From positions 1 through 64,000 of the forward strand of contig NZ_BMIK01000013.1 in assembly GCF_014642075.1 (NCBI RefSeq): a DNA stretch of 64,000 bases, given 5' to 3'. Position numbers and translations under genes: made by a program. Each line of letters begins with the position of its first letter. Position 1 is the first letter of the stretch. Origin of the DNA: Parapedobacter defluvii (GTDB lineage Bacteria > Bacteroidota > Bacteroidia > Sphingobacteriales > Sphingobacteriaceae). Positions 7,724-16,814 of this stretch are shown one piece after another. The notes beneath the pieces are model-generated. The model saw only the letters and a list, made by a program, of their open reading frames with translations, did no database searches and was not told where the DNA came from.

Positions 7724-8608
7724 TTACTTACGGTATAAACTATATAATACGCTGAGATCGTAATCCGTTAGTTCCGGACTGATATCATCCTGGATGTAAT
7801 GCAGTTTAAATGCCTTGATCGCCGCGTCAAGATTACGGGTATCATAACCGATGATGCGCAACGCATCTTCCGGATTAAAATTTTCGGGAGGTGTCATCAA
7901 CACTTCATCCGGCCACATCCCAAAACCACGTTCCGCTAAACGCTTCCAGGGAAAGAACGCACTCGGATCCACCTTGCGGGAGGGTGCGATGTCCGAATGG
8001 CCGATGAAGTTGGCCGACGGAATGTTATACCGCTGCTTCAACGTATCCAAAAGCGTCAACAAACTATAGATCTGGGGTTCGGTGAAAGGTTCTTTACCAT
8101 TGTTATCCAGCTCAACACCCAGTGATATGGAATTTAAATCGGTTACCGTGCCCCATTTACCAGCCCCTGCATGCCATCCGCGCACATAGTCGTTAAGCAG
8201 CTGGTAAACCTCCCCGTTACGCCCGATCACGTAGTGGGCACTTACCTCTGAATGCGGAACGGTAAAGGTATGCAGTGTCTGTTCCAGGCTATCTTGTGCC
8301 GTATGGTGAATGATCACGTAGTTGGGCTTACGCAGGTTAAAATGGATGGATGCAACCTGCCGCGCTTCGCGTTTGGTCTGAGGGATTTCCGACACGGCAG
8401 TCATGCCTGTTATCGAATCATAAGTGGCAGTCAGACGGGGTGTTGCGTAGGGCAAAGGCGCCTGCATTTGCTTGGTCAGCACTTTCAGCTGCTGCTTATA
8501 TTGCTTGTTGGTTTTCGCATAGCGGTTTGTAGTGCACGCTGATAACACCAATGTCGCCAGCAAAATCGACATCGCCCTACGTATCGTGCAAATGCCACCG
8601 TGTGCCAT
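7724..8608 (-). CDS. N-acetylmuramoyl-L-alanine amidase, lipoprotein (Amidase_2)
   Basis: A peptidoglycan amidase that cuts the MurNAc-L-Ala bond. The N-terminus has Arg residues, a hydrophobic stretch and lipobox LVLSAC, so it is a lipoprotein with the mature Cys near residue 25. The AmpD-like domain covers about 95-240: NYVIIHHTAQDS (zinc His pair), VSAHYVIGRNGEVYQL, RGWHAGAGKW, SLGVELDNNG, and NFIGHSDIAPSRKVDPSAFF with the last zinc His. A C-terminal segment probably binds cell wall. It lies 4 bp after the DUF3078 gene, so the two are likely co-transcribed. The long start is kept because it supplies the positive n-region of the signal. Confidence 0.9.
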   Translation of the reverse strand: MAHGGICTIRRAMSILLATLVLSACTTNRYAKTNKQYKQQLKVLTKQMQAPLPYATPRLTATYDSITGMTAVSEIPQTKREARQVASIHFNLRKPNYVIIHHTAQDSLEQTLHTFTVPHSEVSAHYVIGRNGEVYQLLNDYVRGWHAGAGKWGTVTDLNSISLGVELDNNGKEPFTEPQIYSLLTLLDTLKQRYNIPSANFIGHSDIAPSRKVDPSAFFPWKRLAERGFGMWPDEVLMTPPENFNPEDALRIIGYDTRNLDAAIKAFKLHYIQDDISPELTDYDLSVLYSLYRK

Positions 8609-8612
8609 GGAA

Positions 8613-9605
8613 TTATCTTGGTATTTTATAGAGAAGGCCTAATGCGAGTGCCTGACTCGTTTGGATATTTTCATGCTGTCTGCTGTCGTAAACCAGAATA
8701 CCCGCCAGCGTCACGTTAATCAGCCGGGTAACTGACGCCGTAAGCGTTGCTTCCAGCCGGTGAGACGGGTCAGTGAGTTCTTCGTAGTTGGCAAACATAT
8801 TATAGCGGCTTTTCAGATTGATGTTCTGGGCAATGTTGCGATCAAGAAGGGCCGTAAGCTGGAATGCAAGGTCATTTCGGAAATGCTTTCCCGGTTCAAC
8901 ACCATACCGTGAGCCATCGCCCGCCGTAGGTACTACATTATCATCCGATACGAACGTCTGCCGGGCAGTACCTGTACCGATACGTAGCGAAAAAGTATTG
9001 TCCGGTTTGTATTCAATACCCAAGGATTCAGCAAGATAGCCAGGGGCCATAAAATTGGACTTTACCGTAGTTGTCTCTTCACGGCCCGTAACTTCATTTA
9101 CCCCATAATTCCAACCGATGTCAAACTGGCTTTCAAAAGTGAGCGACGTAAATAGCGACCAATGGTTGGCCACCTTCAATGAAAGTTTATTATCCCAAAA
9201 AATACGGTCATTATTTTTACGGGGTAACTGCTCTTTGTTTTTCTGCTTACCATATTGCAGATTTAGTTCGGTGACGAAGTTGGTATTATTCCGTGTATAG
9301 TCGGACTTGTGATTAAGCAATAGGCCTACGGATATTGAATTGACACCCCCGGTTTGCCAGTTATCACTGAACGATGCTTGATTGGCATTGATACCAAACG
9401 AAGACCAATGCCGCCAATAAATCACCTTCAAATCCAGGTTGGACATGGGGAGTTTAACAGGGCGTATCCCGAGTTCGGGCTTTTCTACCTTAAGGCTATT
9501 GGAATCCGGTCGGTACCGCAATTCATCTAAATCATAGATCTGTGCCCGGCCTATCGACACACAGAATAGCAACGAAGAAAGCAAAAAGTAAAACTGTCGT
9601 CTCAT
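8613..9605 (-). CDS. DUF3078 family outer-membrane beta-barrel protein
   Basis: A 330-residue secreted protein with signal peptide (MRRQFYFLLSSLLFCVSIGRAQ). The family hallmark follows at about 65-130: YWRHWSSFGINANQASFSDN and WQTGGVNSISVGLLLNHKSD, then alternating beta strands (NFVTELNLQYG, DNKLSLKVANHWSLFTSLTF) to the end, which predicts an outer-membrane barrel. DUF3078 proteins are common in Bacteroidota and have no assigned function. It is the first gene of a pair with the amidase, which hints at envelope or peptidoglycan work. Confidence 0.85.
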   Translation of the reverse strand: MRRQFYFLLSSLLFCVSIGRAQIYDLDELRYRPDSNSLKVEKPELGIRPVKLPMSNLDLKVIYWRHWSSFGINANQASFSDNWQTGGVNSISVGLLLNHKSDYTRNNTNFVTELNLQYGKQKNKEQLPRKNNDRIFWDNKLSLKVANHWSLFTSLTFESQFDIGWNYGVNEVTGREETTTVKSNFMAPGYLAESLGIEYKPDNTFSLRIGTGTARQTFVSDDNVVPTAGDGSRYGVEPGKHFRNDLAFQLTALLDRNIAQNINLKSRYNMFANYEELTDPSHRLEATLTASVTRLINVTLAGILVYDSRQHENIQTSQALALGLLYKIPR

Positions 9606-9652
9606 ATCTGCTGCTAAATTAGCAAATATCGTGCTGTTTTTTCTGCAAACGT

Positions 9653-10405
9653 TTATTTATCCACTTGCGGAAACGGTGGAAGCCGCCGTGCAGCCGGATT
9701 TTGCCGGTATTGTGCCAGTGAGGAGCGGATGTAAAACGCCAAATTATAGTCATTGGCACTCAGGACAAAATAATAAGAAGGCCTGTATTGGCGCATGAAA
9801 TCCGCCAATGTCGCACCGGTCAAACCCGTCACCCCGCTCACCAGCTCAGGCGTAAATCGATAATCAATCACTGATTCCCGGTAATCCTGCTCGATGATTT
9901 CCTGTAGCCGGCGAGAATTTTTGCCCTCACGGCTTATCAGTTTATACAATGCATCAATGCTCACTCCCGCTCCGGTCGGGCCCACAGAAAAGATAGATCC
10001 TGCGTTTCCTTTGCTATAAGCCGTGCCATACTCCTTTTTGTTTTCTTCAAGCCGCTCTTCCGGGCTACGCCGGGCAATGACAGAGACTTCATCCAGCCAA
10101 ATGGTAGACCGCTCCATATTAAACAGCACAACGTTTTTGGTAGACACAACGAGCGTATCGGGGTAGTAACCTTTCGTGGCTGCAATCAGGATGTCTCCCG
10201 GAGATGCCTGAATAGAGAACTCGCCGCGCGTGTTATTATATCCCCCTTCGTCATTCGCCGTATTATAGACATATACCTGCGAGATTCGCTGCTTGGTATG
10301 TTTGTCAAACACGATACCCTGTATGGTGGTCTGGGCCCATGCATCACCACAGAAATACAATCCCCCAAAAAGCAATCCGACAAGAAAACGACTTACATAA
10401 TTCAC
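9653..10405 (-). CDS. carboxypeptidase-like regulatory domain protein (CarboxypepD_reg-like)
   Basis: A secreted protein with signal peptide SRFLVGLLFGGLYFCGDAWA, followed by a CarboxypepD_reg-like beta-sandwich (QTTIQGIVFDKHTKQRISQV, GGYNNTRGEFSIQASPGD, ILIAATKGYYPDTLVV), the usual N-terminal module of Bacteroidota outer-membrane proteins. Here it is not joined to a TonB receptor; about 150 further residues have no recognised domain. I place the start at GTG 10405, directly before the signal peptide; the open frame extends upstream to 10504 but that would overlap the next gene and hide the signal. The function is unknown, probably periplasmic or outer-membrane. Confidence 0.75.
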   Translation of the reverse strand: MNYVSRFLVGLLFGGLYFCGDAWAQTTIQGIVFDKHTKQRISQVYVYNTANDEGGYNNTRGEFSIQASPGDILIAATKGYYPDTLVVSTKNVVLFNMERSTIWLDEVSVIARRSPEERLEENKKEYGTAYSKGNAGSIFSVGPTGAGVSIDALYKLISREGKNSRRLQEIIEQDYRESVIDYRFTPELVSGVTGLTGATLADFMRQYRPSYYFVLSANDYNLAFYIRSSLAQYRQNPAARRLPPFPQVDK

Positions 10406-10472
10406 TGCCGTAAAACTACAGCTAAGTTTGCAGTTGACGAAAAATTTAACATCAATTTGCACTATTGCGCAC

Positions 10473-11327
10473 CTACTGTGACACCAGGATAAGCTGGCCA
10501 ACAAACAGAGACTCGGTTTTTAATCCATTCAGGTCCATTAAGTCACGGGTAGACATTCCGTGTTTACGGGCAATATCAGCCAATGTATCTCCCTGCCTCA
10601 CTTCATGAATATCGATCCGAACAGGAGCCTTGGCCTGAGCTACCTGAAGCTCTTCCGGTTTATTTTCTACGATTTCGGTTTGGACTACTTCTTCCCGTCT
10701 GACTTTTTCGGCTCGGCTTTCCGGCTGGTCGTATTGATGGAGTTGATAGCGTTCGATCAGTTCAACAAGCATGTCCGCATAACGTGGATTGGTTGCATAA
10801 CCGGCAGATTTAAGTCCCTTCGCCCATCCCTTATAATCATCTTTATCAAGCTCGAAGAGCGCAGCATAGCGCTTCCGTAACAGAAACTGCGAATGATCTT
10901 TAAAAGAATCTTCCGGCCGCTCATACACCCGGAAACAATCATCACGCCGGTCGTCGTCCTGATAGGTTTTTTTACCTATCCATTCCGGCGTACACTTAAT
11001 ACCGAAGTGATTGTTCGCTTGCCGTGCCAATGCACTGTTACCGTTTCCGGATTCAAGGAGTGCCTGAGCCAATTTGATACTGGCCGGTATGCCGTACCGT
11101 TCCATCTCTTCTATTGCAATGCCCTTATAACGTTCGATGTAATCCTGCCCCGATGTACTCGCATAGGAAGAAACTGGTGGACGTGATACCGGTTTGTTCG
11201 GCGCATCCGTAGGCTTCTGAACCGGAACAGGACGTTTCGTTACGTGCGGATTCTGAAGCACATCCTGCTTTGATAAACAGGACGAAAACAATGCGGCAAT
11301 CAGCCATGCATATAACCACCTTTTCAT
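10473..11327 (-). CDS. glucosaminidase with LysM domain, lipoprotein
   Basis: A peptidoglycan hydrolase (beta-N-acetylglucosaminidase, FlgJ/Auto type). The N-terminus MKRWLYAWLIAALFSSC ends in a lipobox, so it is anchored as a lipoprotein. The glucosaminidase domain covers about 60-200 (GIPASIKLAQALLESGNGNS with the catalytic Glu, NNHFGIKCTPEWIGKK, YKGWAKGLKSAGYATNPRYA). A LysM domain closes the protein (HEVRQGDTLADIARKHG, LMDLNGLKTESLFVGQ) and binds glycan. It directly follows a paralogue (stop and start adjacent), so the two form an operon and probably arose by duplication. Confidence 0.9.
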   Translation of the reverse strand: MKRWLYAWLIAALFSSCLSKQDVLQNPHVTKRPVPVQKPTDAPNKPVSRPPVSSYASTSGQDYIERYKGIAIEEMERYGIPASIKLAQALLESGNGNSALARQANNHFGIKCTPEWIGKKTYQDDDRRDDCFRVYERPEDSFKDHSQFLLRKRYAALFELDKDDYKGWAKGLKSAGYATNPRYADMLVELIERYQLHQYDQPESRAEKVRREEVVQTEIVENKPEELQVAQAKAPVRIDIHEVRQGDTLADIARKHGMSTRDLMDLNGLKTESLFVGQLILVSQ

Positions 11328-12014
11328 CTACAGGATCAATTGTTGTCCGATGTGCAACCGCGAATGGGTAAGCCCATTGTTACGCTGCAGGTCCTTTACG
11401 GTTGTGCCGTATTTCCTTGCAATGTCATACAAGGTATCCCCCTGTTTCACGGTGTATGTCTCGGTCTCGACCGGCTCATCCAACGAAGCAGCAACCTCTC
11501 CGGCAGCGGGTTGGCTGTCCAAATCATCCAGGTTATATTCCCGGATGATCCCGATTACTTTCGCTGACCAGGATGGACTATGCGCATATCCCGAACGCGC
11601 GATTCCCTGTACCCATTTCTGGTATTCGTGAGGTTGATACCGTTCAAACAGTTCCCGGCTACCTTTACGCCGCTTTAGAAATTCAATAAAGTCTGCATAG
11701 GATTCTTCCACGGAGGCGTACCCCTTGTAAGCCGACCGGATTTCTTTGCTGGTATTCGGGCCTTTGATGCCGAAATGATTGTTTAAATACCGTGCCACCC
11801 GACTGCTGCCATGTGCACTCTCGTGCATGGCAATCGCCAGTATGATGCTAGCGGGGCAACCATATTCCTCCATATAGTGTACCGCAGCATCTTTATATTG
11901 TTCAATATAACGTTGAGCCGTGTATTCCTGAGCCATCGAATGGCTAGCAAAACCCACGATCCACCCGATTGTAAGGCATAAGGCGATTCGTATTGATTTA
12001 CTTGTTCCTTCCAT
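11328..12014 (-). CDS. glucosaminidase with LysM domain, secreted
   Basis: Paralogue of the adjacent gene: 228 residues, with a signal peptide ending SHSMAQ instead of a lipobox, so soluble in the periplasm. The catalytic domain has CPASIILAIAMHESAHGSSR and NNHFGIKGPN, and ends with GIARSGYAHSPSWSAKVIG. The LysM repeat is ETYTVKQGDTLYDIARKYG followed by LTHSRLHIGQQLIL. Its stop TAG touches the ATG of the next gene. One copy being lipid-anchored and the other free suggests they cut wall at different places. Confidence 0.9.
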   Translation of the reverse strand: MEGTSKSIRIALCLTIGWIVGFASHSMAQEYTAQRYIEQYKDAAVHYMEEYGCPASIILAIAMHESAHGSSRVARYLNNHFGIKGPNTSKEIRSAYKGYASVEESYADFIEFLKRRKGSRELFERYQPHEYQKWVQGIARSGYAHSPSWSAKVIGIIREYNLDDLDSQPAAGEVAASLDEPVETETYTVKQGDTLYDIARKYGTTVKDLQRNNGLTHSRLHIGQQLIL

Positions 12015-12034
12015 GCGTCAATAGGTTAACTCGT

Positions 12035-12670
12035 TCAGCGCTTTCGCAACAAATATACACCGTCGCGAATGGGGAGAATTAATTTATCCACACGATCATC
12101 AGCCCCCAGTTGCTTATTCAGGGCAGCAATCTGCTGGGTCTGAGCGTCATGGGCATCTCCTACCACTTTCCCCTTCCACAAGACATTGTCTATCAAGATC
12201 AGACCGCCCCGGCGGCTTTTTTCCAAAGCTAGTTCGTAATAAAGACCGTTGTTCTTCTTATCGGCATCGATGAAAACCAGATCAAAAGGCCCCTCCAATT
12301 GCGGAACGAGGGTTACTGCATCGCCGATATGATAGTGAATCGAATGACTCCATTCGGATGACTCAAAATAGCCCCGCACCCGTTCCTCCAGTTCGACGTT
12401 GTTGTCAATGGTATGGATTTCGCCGCCCTCAGCAAGTCCTTCCGCCAGGCACAACGTAGCATATCCGGTAAATGTGCCAACTTCCAGAATCCGGTGCGGA
12501 GACACCAGCTTGCTCAAGAAAGCCAGCAACCTGCCCTGATAATGACCTGAGAGCATATGAGGTCTTGTCTCTTTTATATAGGTTTCCCTATGGATATGCT
12601 GCAACCATGCAGGCTCCACATCACAGGTCTTTTCCAGATAGCTCGTCAATAAGTCATCGAACATATCCAT
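12035..12670 (-). CDS. class I SAM-dependent O-methyltransferase (CCoAOMT-like)
   Basis: A cytoplasmic methyltransferase of about 211 residues. It shows the SAM-binding motif ILEVGTFTGYATLCLAEGL near residue 60, the acidic loop IHTIDNNVELEERVRGYF, and the family motif FDLVFIDADKKNNGLYYE with the metal-binding Asp near residue 135, followed by GGLILIDNVLWKGKV. It belongs to Methyltransf_3; the substrate in bacteria is usually unknown. The start ATG at 12670 is chosen because a -7 element TAAGTTTG (12677-12684) lies 6 nt upstream, which predicts a nearly leaderless mRNA; the in-frame TTG further up would overlap that element. Confidence 0.88.
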   Translation of the reverse strand: MDMFDDLLTSYLEKTCDVEPAWLQHIHRETYIKETRPHMLSGHYQGRLLAFLSKLVSPHRILEVGTFTGYATLCLAEGLAEGGEIHTIDNNVELEERVRGYFESSEWSHSIHYHIGDAVTLVPQLEGPFDLVFIDADKKNNGLYYELALEKSRRGGLILIDNVLWKGKVVGDAHDAQTQQIAALNKQLGADDRVDKLILPIRDGVYLLRKR

Positions 12671-12676
12671 CGCCTG

Positions 12677-12684
12677 CAAACTTA
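12677..12684 (-). promoter_or_regulatory. -7 element of the O-methyltransferase gene
   Basis: On the minus strand this reads TAAGTTTG, matching TAnnTTTG, 6 nt before the ATG at 12670. It implies transcription starts within a few nt of the start codon. Confidence 0.55.
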
Positions 12685-12838
12685 GCTAAAATCTTGGTAT
12701 CACGAGCGTCCCCGGGGCAAAAAAATTGCCACCTCCGGCCCGCAAAATACTGCCGGCCCACGGATACACGAATGATCAATGATGATTGATTCGTGTATCC
12801 GTAGCATCCCTCGCTTTTTTAACTTGACAACTTATTCC

Positions 12839-12846
12839 TACCTTTG
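12839..12846 (+). promoter_or_regulatory. -7 element of the M3 peptidase gene
   Basis: TACCTTTG, a TAnnTTTG match, lies 25 nt before the ATG at 12872 and after an AACTTGACA stretch. It supports 12872 rather than the upstream in-frame ATG. Confidence 0.55.
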
Positions 12847-12871
12847 GCTCCGGAAACCCATCCGCACACAG

Positions 12872-14995
12872 ATGAATCGTAAACAAATTTTACCCTTATT
12901 GATGATTTCTACCGCGTATATCACGTCTTGTGAAGACCCCAAAAAGATCGCCGAAAACCCATTTTTAATTGCATATAACACGCCCTTCGGTGTGCCACCT
13001 TTTGACCAGATCAAAGACGGACATTTCAAACCCGCCCTCGAAGCAGGGATGGAGGAGCACAACGAAGAAATTGCGGCCATCGTCGGCAACGCCGAAGCGC
13101 CCACTTTTGAGAACACCATCGTCTCGTTGGAACATGCCGGCCGGCTGCTTAGCCGGGTTAATACAGTGCTCAGCAACCTTAACTCGGCCAACACCAATGA
13201 TTCGATCCAAGCCGTTGTAAAAACAATGGCACCGGTACTTTCCGCCCACCATGACAACATCCGTCTGAATGAACAGCTGTTTACCCGCATCCAATCCGTC
13301 TGGAACCAAAGGGACTCCCTCTCGCTTAACCCAGAGCAGGCCAAGTTGCTGGAAAACACCTATAAAATGTTTGTCCGGGGTGGTGCCAACCTACAGGAAG
13401 AAGACAAGAACAAGCTACGCAAGATCAACGAAGAGCTGTCGGTCCTGACGGTACAGTTCAACCAAAACCTGCTGGCGGAAACCAATGCTTACGAACTGGT
13501 TATTGACCACGAGAAAGATCTGGCAGGGCTGCCGGAAAGTCTGATCGCCGCCGCTGCGGAAACGGCCGGCGAAACCGGAAAACCAGGCAAGTGGGTATTT
13601 ACACTTTCCAATCCCAGCGTTATGCCCTTTTTGCAATATGCCGACAACCGCGTCCTACGCAAACAGATCTGGGAGGCCTATAAAAACCGGGGAGATAACG
13701 GGAATGCCAGCGACAATAAAGAAATCGCCGTAAAGATAGCCAACCTCCGGCTGCAACGGGCCAATCTGTTGGGCTATCCCACACATGCACACTACGTATT
13801 GGAAGAAGCAATGGCTGAAAAGCCGGACCATGTATACCAATTGCTACATGACCTTTGGAAGCCCGCATTGGCCAAGGCTAAGGTAGAAGCTGCTGATATC
13901 AAGAAGGAAATCGAAGCGTCGGGCCAATCGTTTGATCCTGCTCCGTACGACTGGTGTTACTACAGCGAAAAGATCCGCCAAAAACGGTACGCGCTCAATG
14001 AAGACGAAATCAAGCCTTATTTCAGCCTGCGCAACGTACGCGAAGGTGCTTTTGACGTTGCCAACCGCCTGTATGGACTTACCTTCACGGCGCTGGATAG
14101 CATACCTGTATACCATCCCGATGTCGAAGTATACGAAGTATCCGATGCCGATGGCAGCCAACTGGGTATTCTCTATGCCGATTTTTTCCCGCGTGCATCC
14201 AAACGTGTGGGTGCATGGATGACCTCTTACCGCCGGCAGAAAACCGAAGACGGTAAGCGCATCGCACCGATCATTTCCATCGTTTGCAACTTCACCAAGC
14301 CCATCGGCGACAAGCCTGCGCTGCTCACCTTTGATGAAGCCAGCACCTTGTTCCACGAATTCGGCCATGCCCTGCACGGATTGCTTTCAAACGTCACCTA
14401 TGAAAGCTTATCGGGCACTTCCGTTTCACGGGATTTTGTGGAGCTTCCCTCGCAGATCCTGGAAAACTGGGCAGCAGACCCTGCGGTACTCCGCTTATAT
14501 GCCCGCCATTATGAGACCGGAGCGGTCATTCCGGATGAATTGATCGCCAAGCTGGAACGAGCCCGTACGTTCGACCAGGGGTTTGCAACCGTTGAATACC
14601 TGGCGGCTTCTTTTCTCGACATGGATTACCACACACAAACAGCCGAGATTACCGATGGGGCAGTTGCTTTCGAGCAGGCTTCCATGCGCAAAATCGGACT
14701 GATCGATGAAATCATTCCACGCTACCGCAGCACGTATTTCCAGCATATTTTCAGTGGTGGATATTCTGCAGGCTATTACAGCTACATCTGGGCAGAAGTA
14801 TTGGATTCGGATGCCTTTGCCGCGTTTAAAGAGAAGGGATTGTTCGACAAGGCTACGGCCGACTCCTTCCGCGGGAACATCCTGGAACGGGGCGGAACCG
14901 AGCGCCCAGCCGTGTTGTACCGTAACTTCCGGGGTGCCGATCCGAATCCGGTATACCTGATGCGGAAACGCGGATTGGATTCAATAGCCGAATAA
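12872..14995 (+). CDS. M3 family metallopeptidase (dipeptidyl carboxypeptidase type), lipoprotein
   Basis: A zinc oligopeptidase of about 707 residues, related to Dcp and OpdA. The catalytic motif FHEFGHALHGLLS (HExxH) lies near residue 500, with the downstream Glu in the helix LPSQILENWA. The N-terminal helical lid (EHNEEIAAIVGNAEAPTFEN) is typical of the family. The start MNRKQILPLLMISTAYITSC carries a signal with a lipobox-like TSC, so the enzyme is probably a periplasmic lipoprotein that degrades peptides. It is transcribed alone, divergently from the methyltransferase and convergently with the ABC exporter. Confidence 0.93.
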   Translation: MNRKQILPLLMISTAYITSCEDPKKIAENPFLIAYNTPFGVPPFDQIKDGHFKPALEAGMEEHNEEIAAIVGNAEAPTFENTIVSLEHAGRLLSRVNTVLSNLNSANTNDSIQAVVKTMAPVLSAHHDNIRLNEQLFTRIQSVWNQRDSLSLNPEQAKLLENTYKMFVRGGANLQEEDKNKLRKINEELSVLTVQFNQNLLAETNAYELVIDHEKDLAGLPESLIAAAAETAGETGKPGKWVFTLSNPSVMPFLQYADNRVLRKQIWEAYKNRGDNGNASDNKEIAVKIANLRLQRANLLGYPTHAHYVLEEAMAEKPDHVYQLLHDLWKPALAKAKVEAADIKKEIEASGQSFDPAPYDWCYYSEKIRQKRYALNEDEIKPYFSLRNVREGAFDVANRLYGLTFTALDSIPVYHPDVEVYEVSDADGSQLGILYADFFPRASKRVGAWMTSYRRQKTEDGKRIAPIISIVCNFTKPIGDKPALLTFDEASTLFHEFGHALHGLLSNVTYESLSGTSVSRDFVELPSQILENWAADPAVLRLYARHYETGAVIPDELIAKLERARTFDQGFATVEYLAASFLDMDYHTQTAEITDGAVAFEQASMRKIGLIDEIIPRYRSTYFQHIFSGGYSAGYYSYIWAEVLDSDAFAAFKEKGLFDKATADSFRGNILERGGTERPAVLYRNFRGADPNPVYLMRKRGLDSIAE

Positions 14996-15007
14996 CGTGA
15001 ACCCGGA

Positions 15008-16771
15008 TTAGATTCCTGCCGAATGGAATTGCAGCTCGTATAACCGGCGGTAATACCCGTCTATCCGGAGCAATTCCTGGTGGGAACCCATTTCCTTCAT
15101 TTCGCCTTTATCAAGCACAATGATCTTATCGGCCTTCTGGATGGTAGACAGCCGGTGGGCAATGACGATGGACGTGCGGCCTTTCATCAGCGTGTCAATG
15201 GCTTGCTGAATAAGTTCCTCGGTCTCGGTGTCTACCGATGAAGTAGCTTCATCCAATACCAGTATTCTGGGGTCGTGAACCAGCGCCCGGATAAATGAAA
15301 TCAGTTGGGCCTGCCCGGAAGAAAGGGTTGCACCCCGTTCCTGCACTTTATAGTCATACCCACCCGGCAACCGCATGATAAACTCATGGGCTCCCACCTG
15401 TTTGGCCGCGTCGACAATCTGCTCCCGTGTAATAGCCGGATCATTCAGGCTGATGTTGTTGGCCACCGAATCCGAAAACAGAAAAACATCCTGCAACACC
15501 GTAGCAATGGTACGGCGCAGGTAATTAAGTTCATAATCACGGATATCCGTGCCGTCCAACAGGATAGCACCGCTGTTTACTTCGTAAAAGCGGCTGAGAA
15601 TGTTGATGGTAGAGGACTTGCCGGCACCCGTAGCCCCCACCAAAGCAAGGGTTTCACCCGGCTTCACGTGGAAGTTGATGTCTTTCAGCACCCAGTTGTC
15701 GGCATCGTAAGCAAACCATACCTTGTCAAATACAATGTCTCCGCGGATCGTGCCAGGTTGCCGGGTGCCGGTGTTCGGGGTTTGTTCATCGGTATCCAGC
15801 ACCGCAAATATCCGCTCGGCACTTACCATCCCCATCTGCAGGGTATTGAATTTATCTACCAATTCCCGGATGGGACGGAAGATCATGTTGATGTACATAA
15901 TGAATGCCACAATCACACCCGGCGACAGCTGGCCGGCCAATACCTGTTTAGAACCGTACCATACCAACAGGCCCAACGCAATGGCCATGATCACTTCTAT
16001 CACCGGAAAAAAAATAGAAAAATACCAATTGGCCCGGATGTGTGCATTGCGATGCTCGGCGTTCGCCGCCTTAAACTTACGCATTTCCTGCTCTTCACGC
16101 GCGAAGTACTGGATGATAGGGATGCCCGATATGTGTTCCTGCAGGAACGTATTGAGGTTGGATACCCACTTGCGCACATCTTGAAAGGCCGATTTCATGG
16201 CCTCTTTAAAAACGTAGGTTGCCCCGATCATCAGGGGCATGGGAATCAACACGATCAGTGTCAGCTTCCAATCGGTATAAAACATTACACCGAGGATAAC
16301 CACCAGCTGAAGGATGTCTCCGATGATCTGGATGAGCCCCTCGGAAAAGATATTTGCAATGGTTTCCAGATCGGAGATCGTACGGGTGATCAGCCGGCCG
16401 ATTGGCGTATGGTCAAAATATTTCAGCCGCAGCCCCGTAATGTGGTTGAATACGTCGATGCGCAGGTCGCGGATGACGGACTGCCCCAACGTGCTGGTCA
16501 TCAACGTATGAAAATAGCGGATCACGGTTTGAACCACCAACAGCCCCAACATTAGCATCAGCATCAGCTGAAGCCCGTTGACGTCATTCTGAAGGATAAA
16601 TCGATCCAGGGTATACTCAATGACCATGGGGAGCGCCGGAGCCACACCGGCCATGATAATCGTAAGGATGACAGAGACGACAAAAATTCTGCGATAGGGC
16701 TTCACATACCGCATCATCCTGCGCAGCAGGTGCGCATCATACGTCTTGCCGGTAACTTGGGGTTCGCTCAT
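15008..16771 (-). CDS. ABC transporter, fused permease and ATPase (MsbA-like)
   Basis: An inner-membrane half-transporter of 587 residues. Six membrane helices (about 20-310) precede the nucleotide-binding domain, which has Walker A VGATGAGKSS, the signature LSSGQAQL, Walker B ILVLDEATSS and the switch His in IVIAHRLST. The signature reads LSSGQ instead of the common LSGGQ, a variant seen in some lipid and multidrug exporters. As a half-size protein it should act as a homodimer or pair with a partner; none is adjacent. The substrate is unknown, lipid or drug export being typical. A -7 element sits 8 nt upstream of the ATG. Confidence 0.92.
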   Translation of the reverse strand: MSEPQVTGKTYDAHLLRRMMRYVKPYRRIFVVSVILTIIMAGVAPALPMVIEYTLDRFILQNDVNGLQLMLMLMLGLLVVQTVIRYFHTLMTSTLGQSVIRDLRIDVFNHITGLRLKYFDHTPIGRLITRTISDLETIANIFSEGLIQIIGDILQLVVILGVMFYTDWKLTLIVLIPMPLMIGATYVFKEAMKSAFQDVRKWVSNLNTFLQEHISGIPIIQYFAREEQEMRKFKAANAEHRNAHIRANWYFSIFFPVIEVIMAIALGLLVWYGSKQVLAGQLSPGVIVAFIMYINMIFRPIRELVDKFNTLQMGMVSAERIFAVLDTDEQTPNTGTRQPGTIRGDIVFDKVWFAYDADNWVLKDINFHVKPGETLALVGATGAGKSSTINILSRFYEVNSGAILLDGTDIRDYELNYLRRTIATVLQDVFLFSDSVANNISLNDPAITREQIVDAAKQVGAHEFIMRLPGGYDYKVQERGATLSSGQAQLISFIRALVHDPRILVLDEATSSVDTETEELIQQAIDTLMKGRTSIVIAHRLSTIQKADKIIVLDKGEMKEMGSHQELLRIDGYYRRLYELQFHSAGI

Positions 16772-16779
16772 GGGTCATG

Positions 16780-16787
16780 CAAAAGTA
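16780..16787 (-). promoter_or_regulatory. -7 element of the ABC transporter gene
   Basis: On the minus strand TACTTTTG (TAnnTTTG) lies 8 nt upstream of the ATG at 16771, leaving room for only a very short leader. Confidence 0.5.
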
Positions 16788-16814
16788 CGATTTTGTTGGA
16801 TATCTCCGATCGGA

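Noticed and set aside
15305-16555. Long open frame antisense to the ABC exporter (over 400 codons)
   Set aside because: It lies entirely opposite a clear ABC transporter gene and arises from codon bias; its translation has no domain and looks like antisense of membrane helices.
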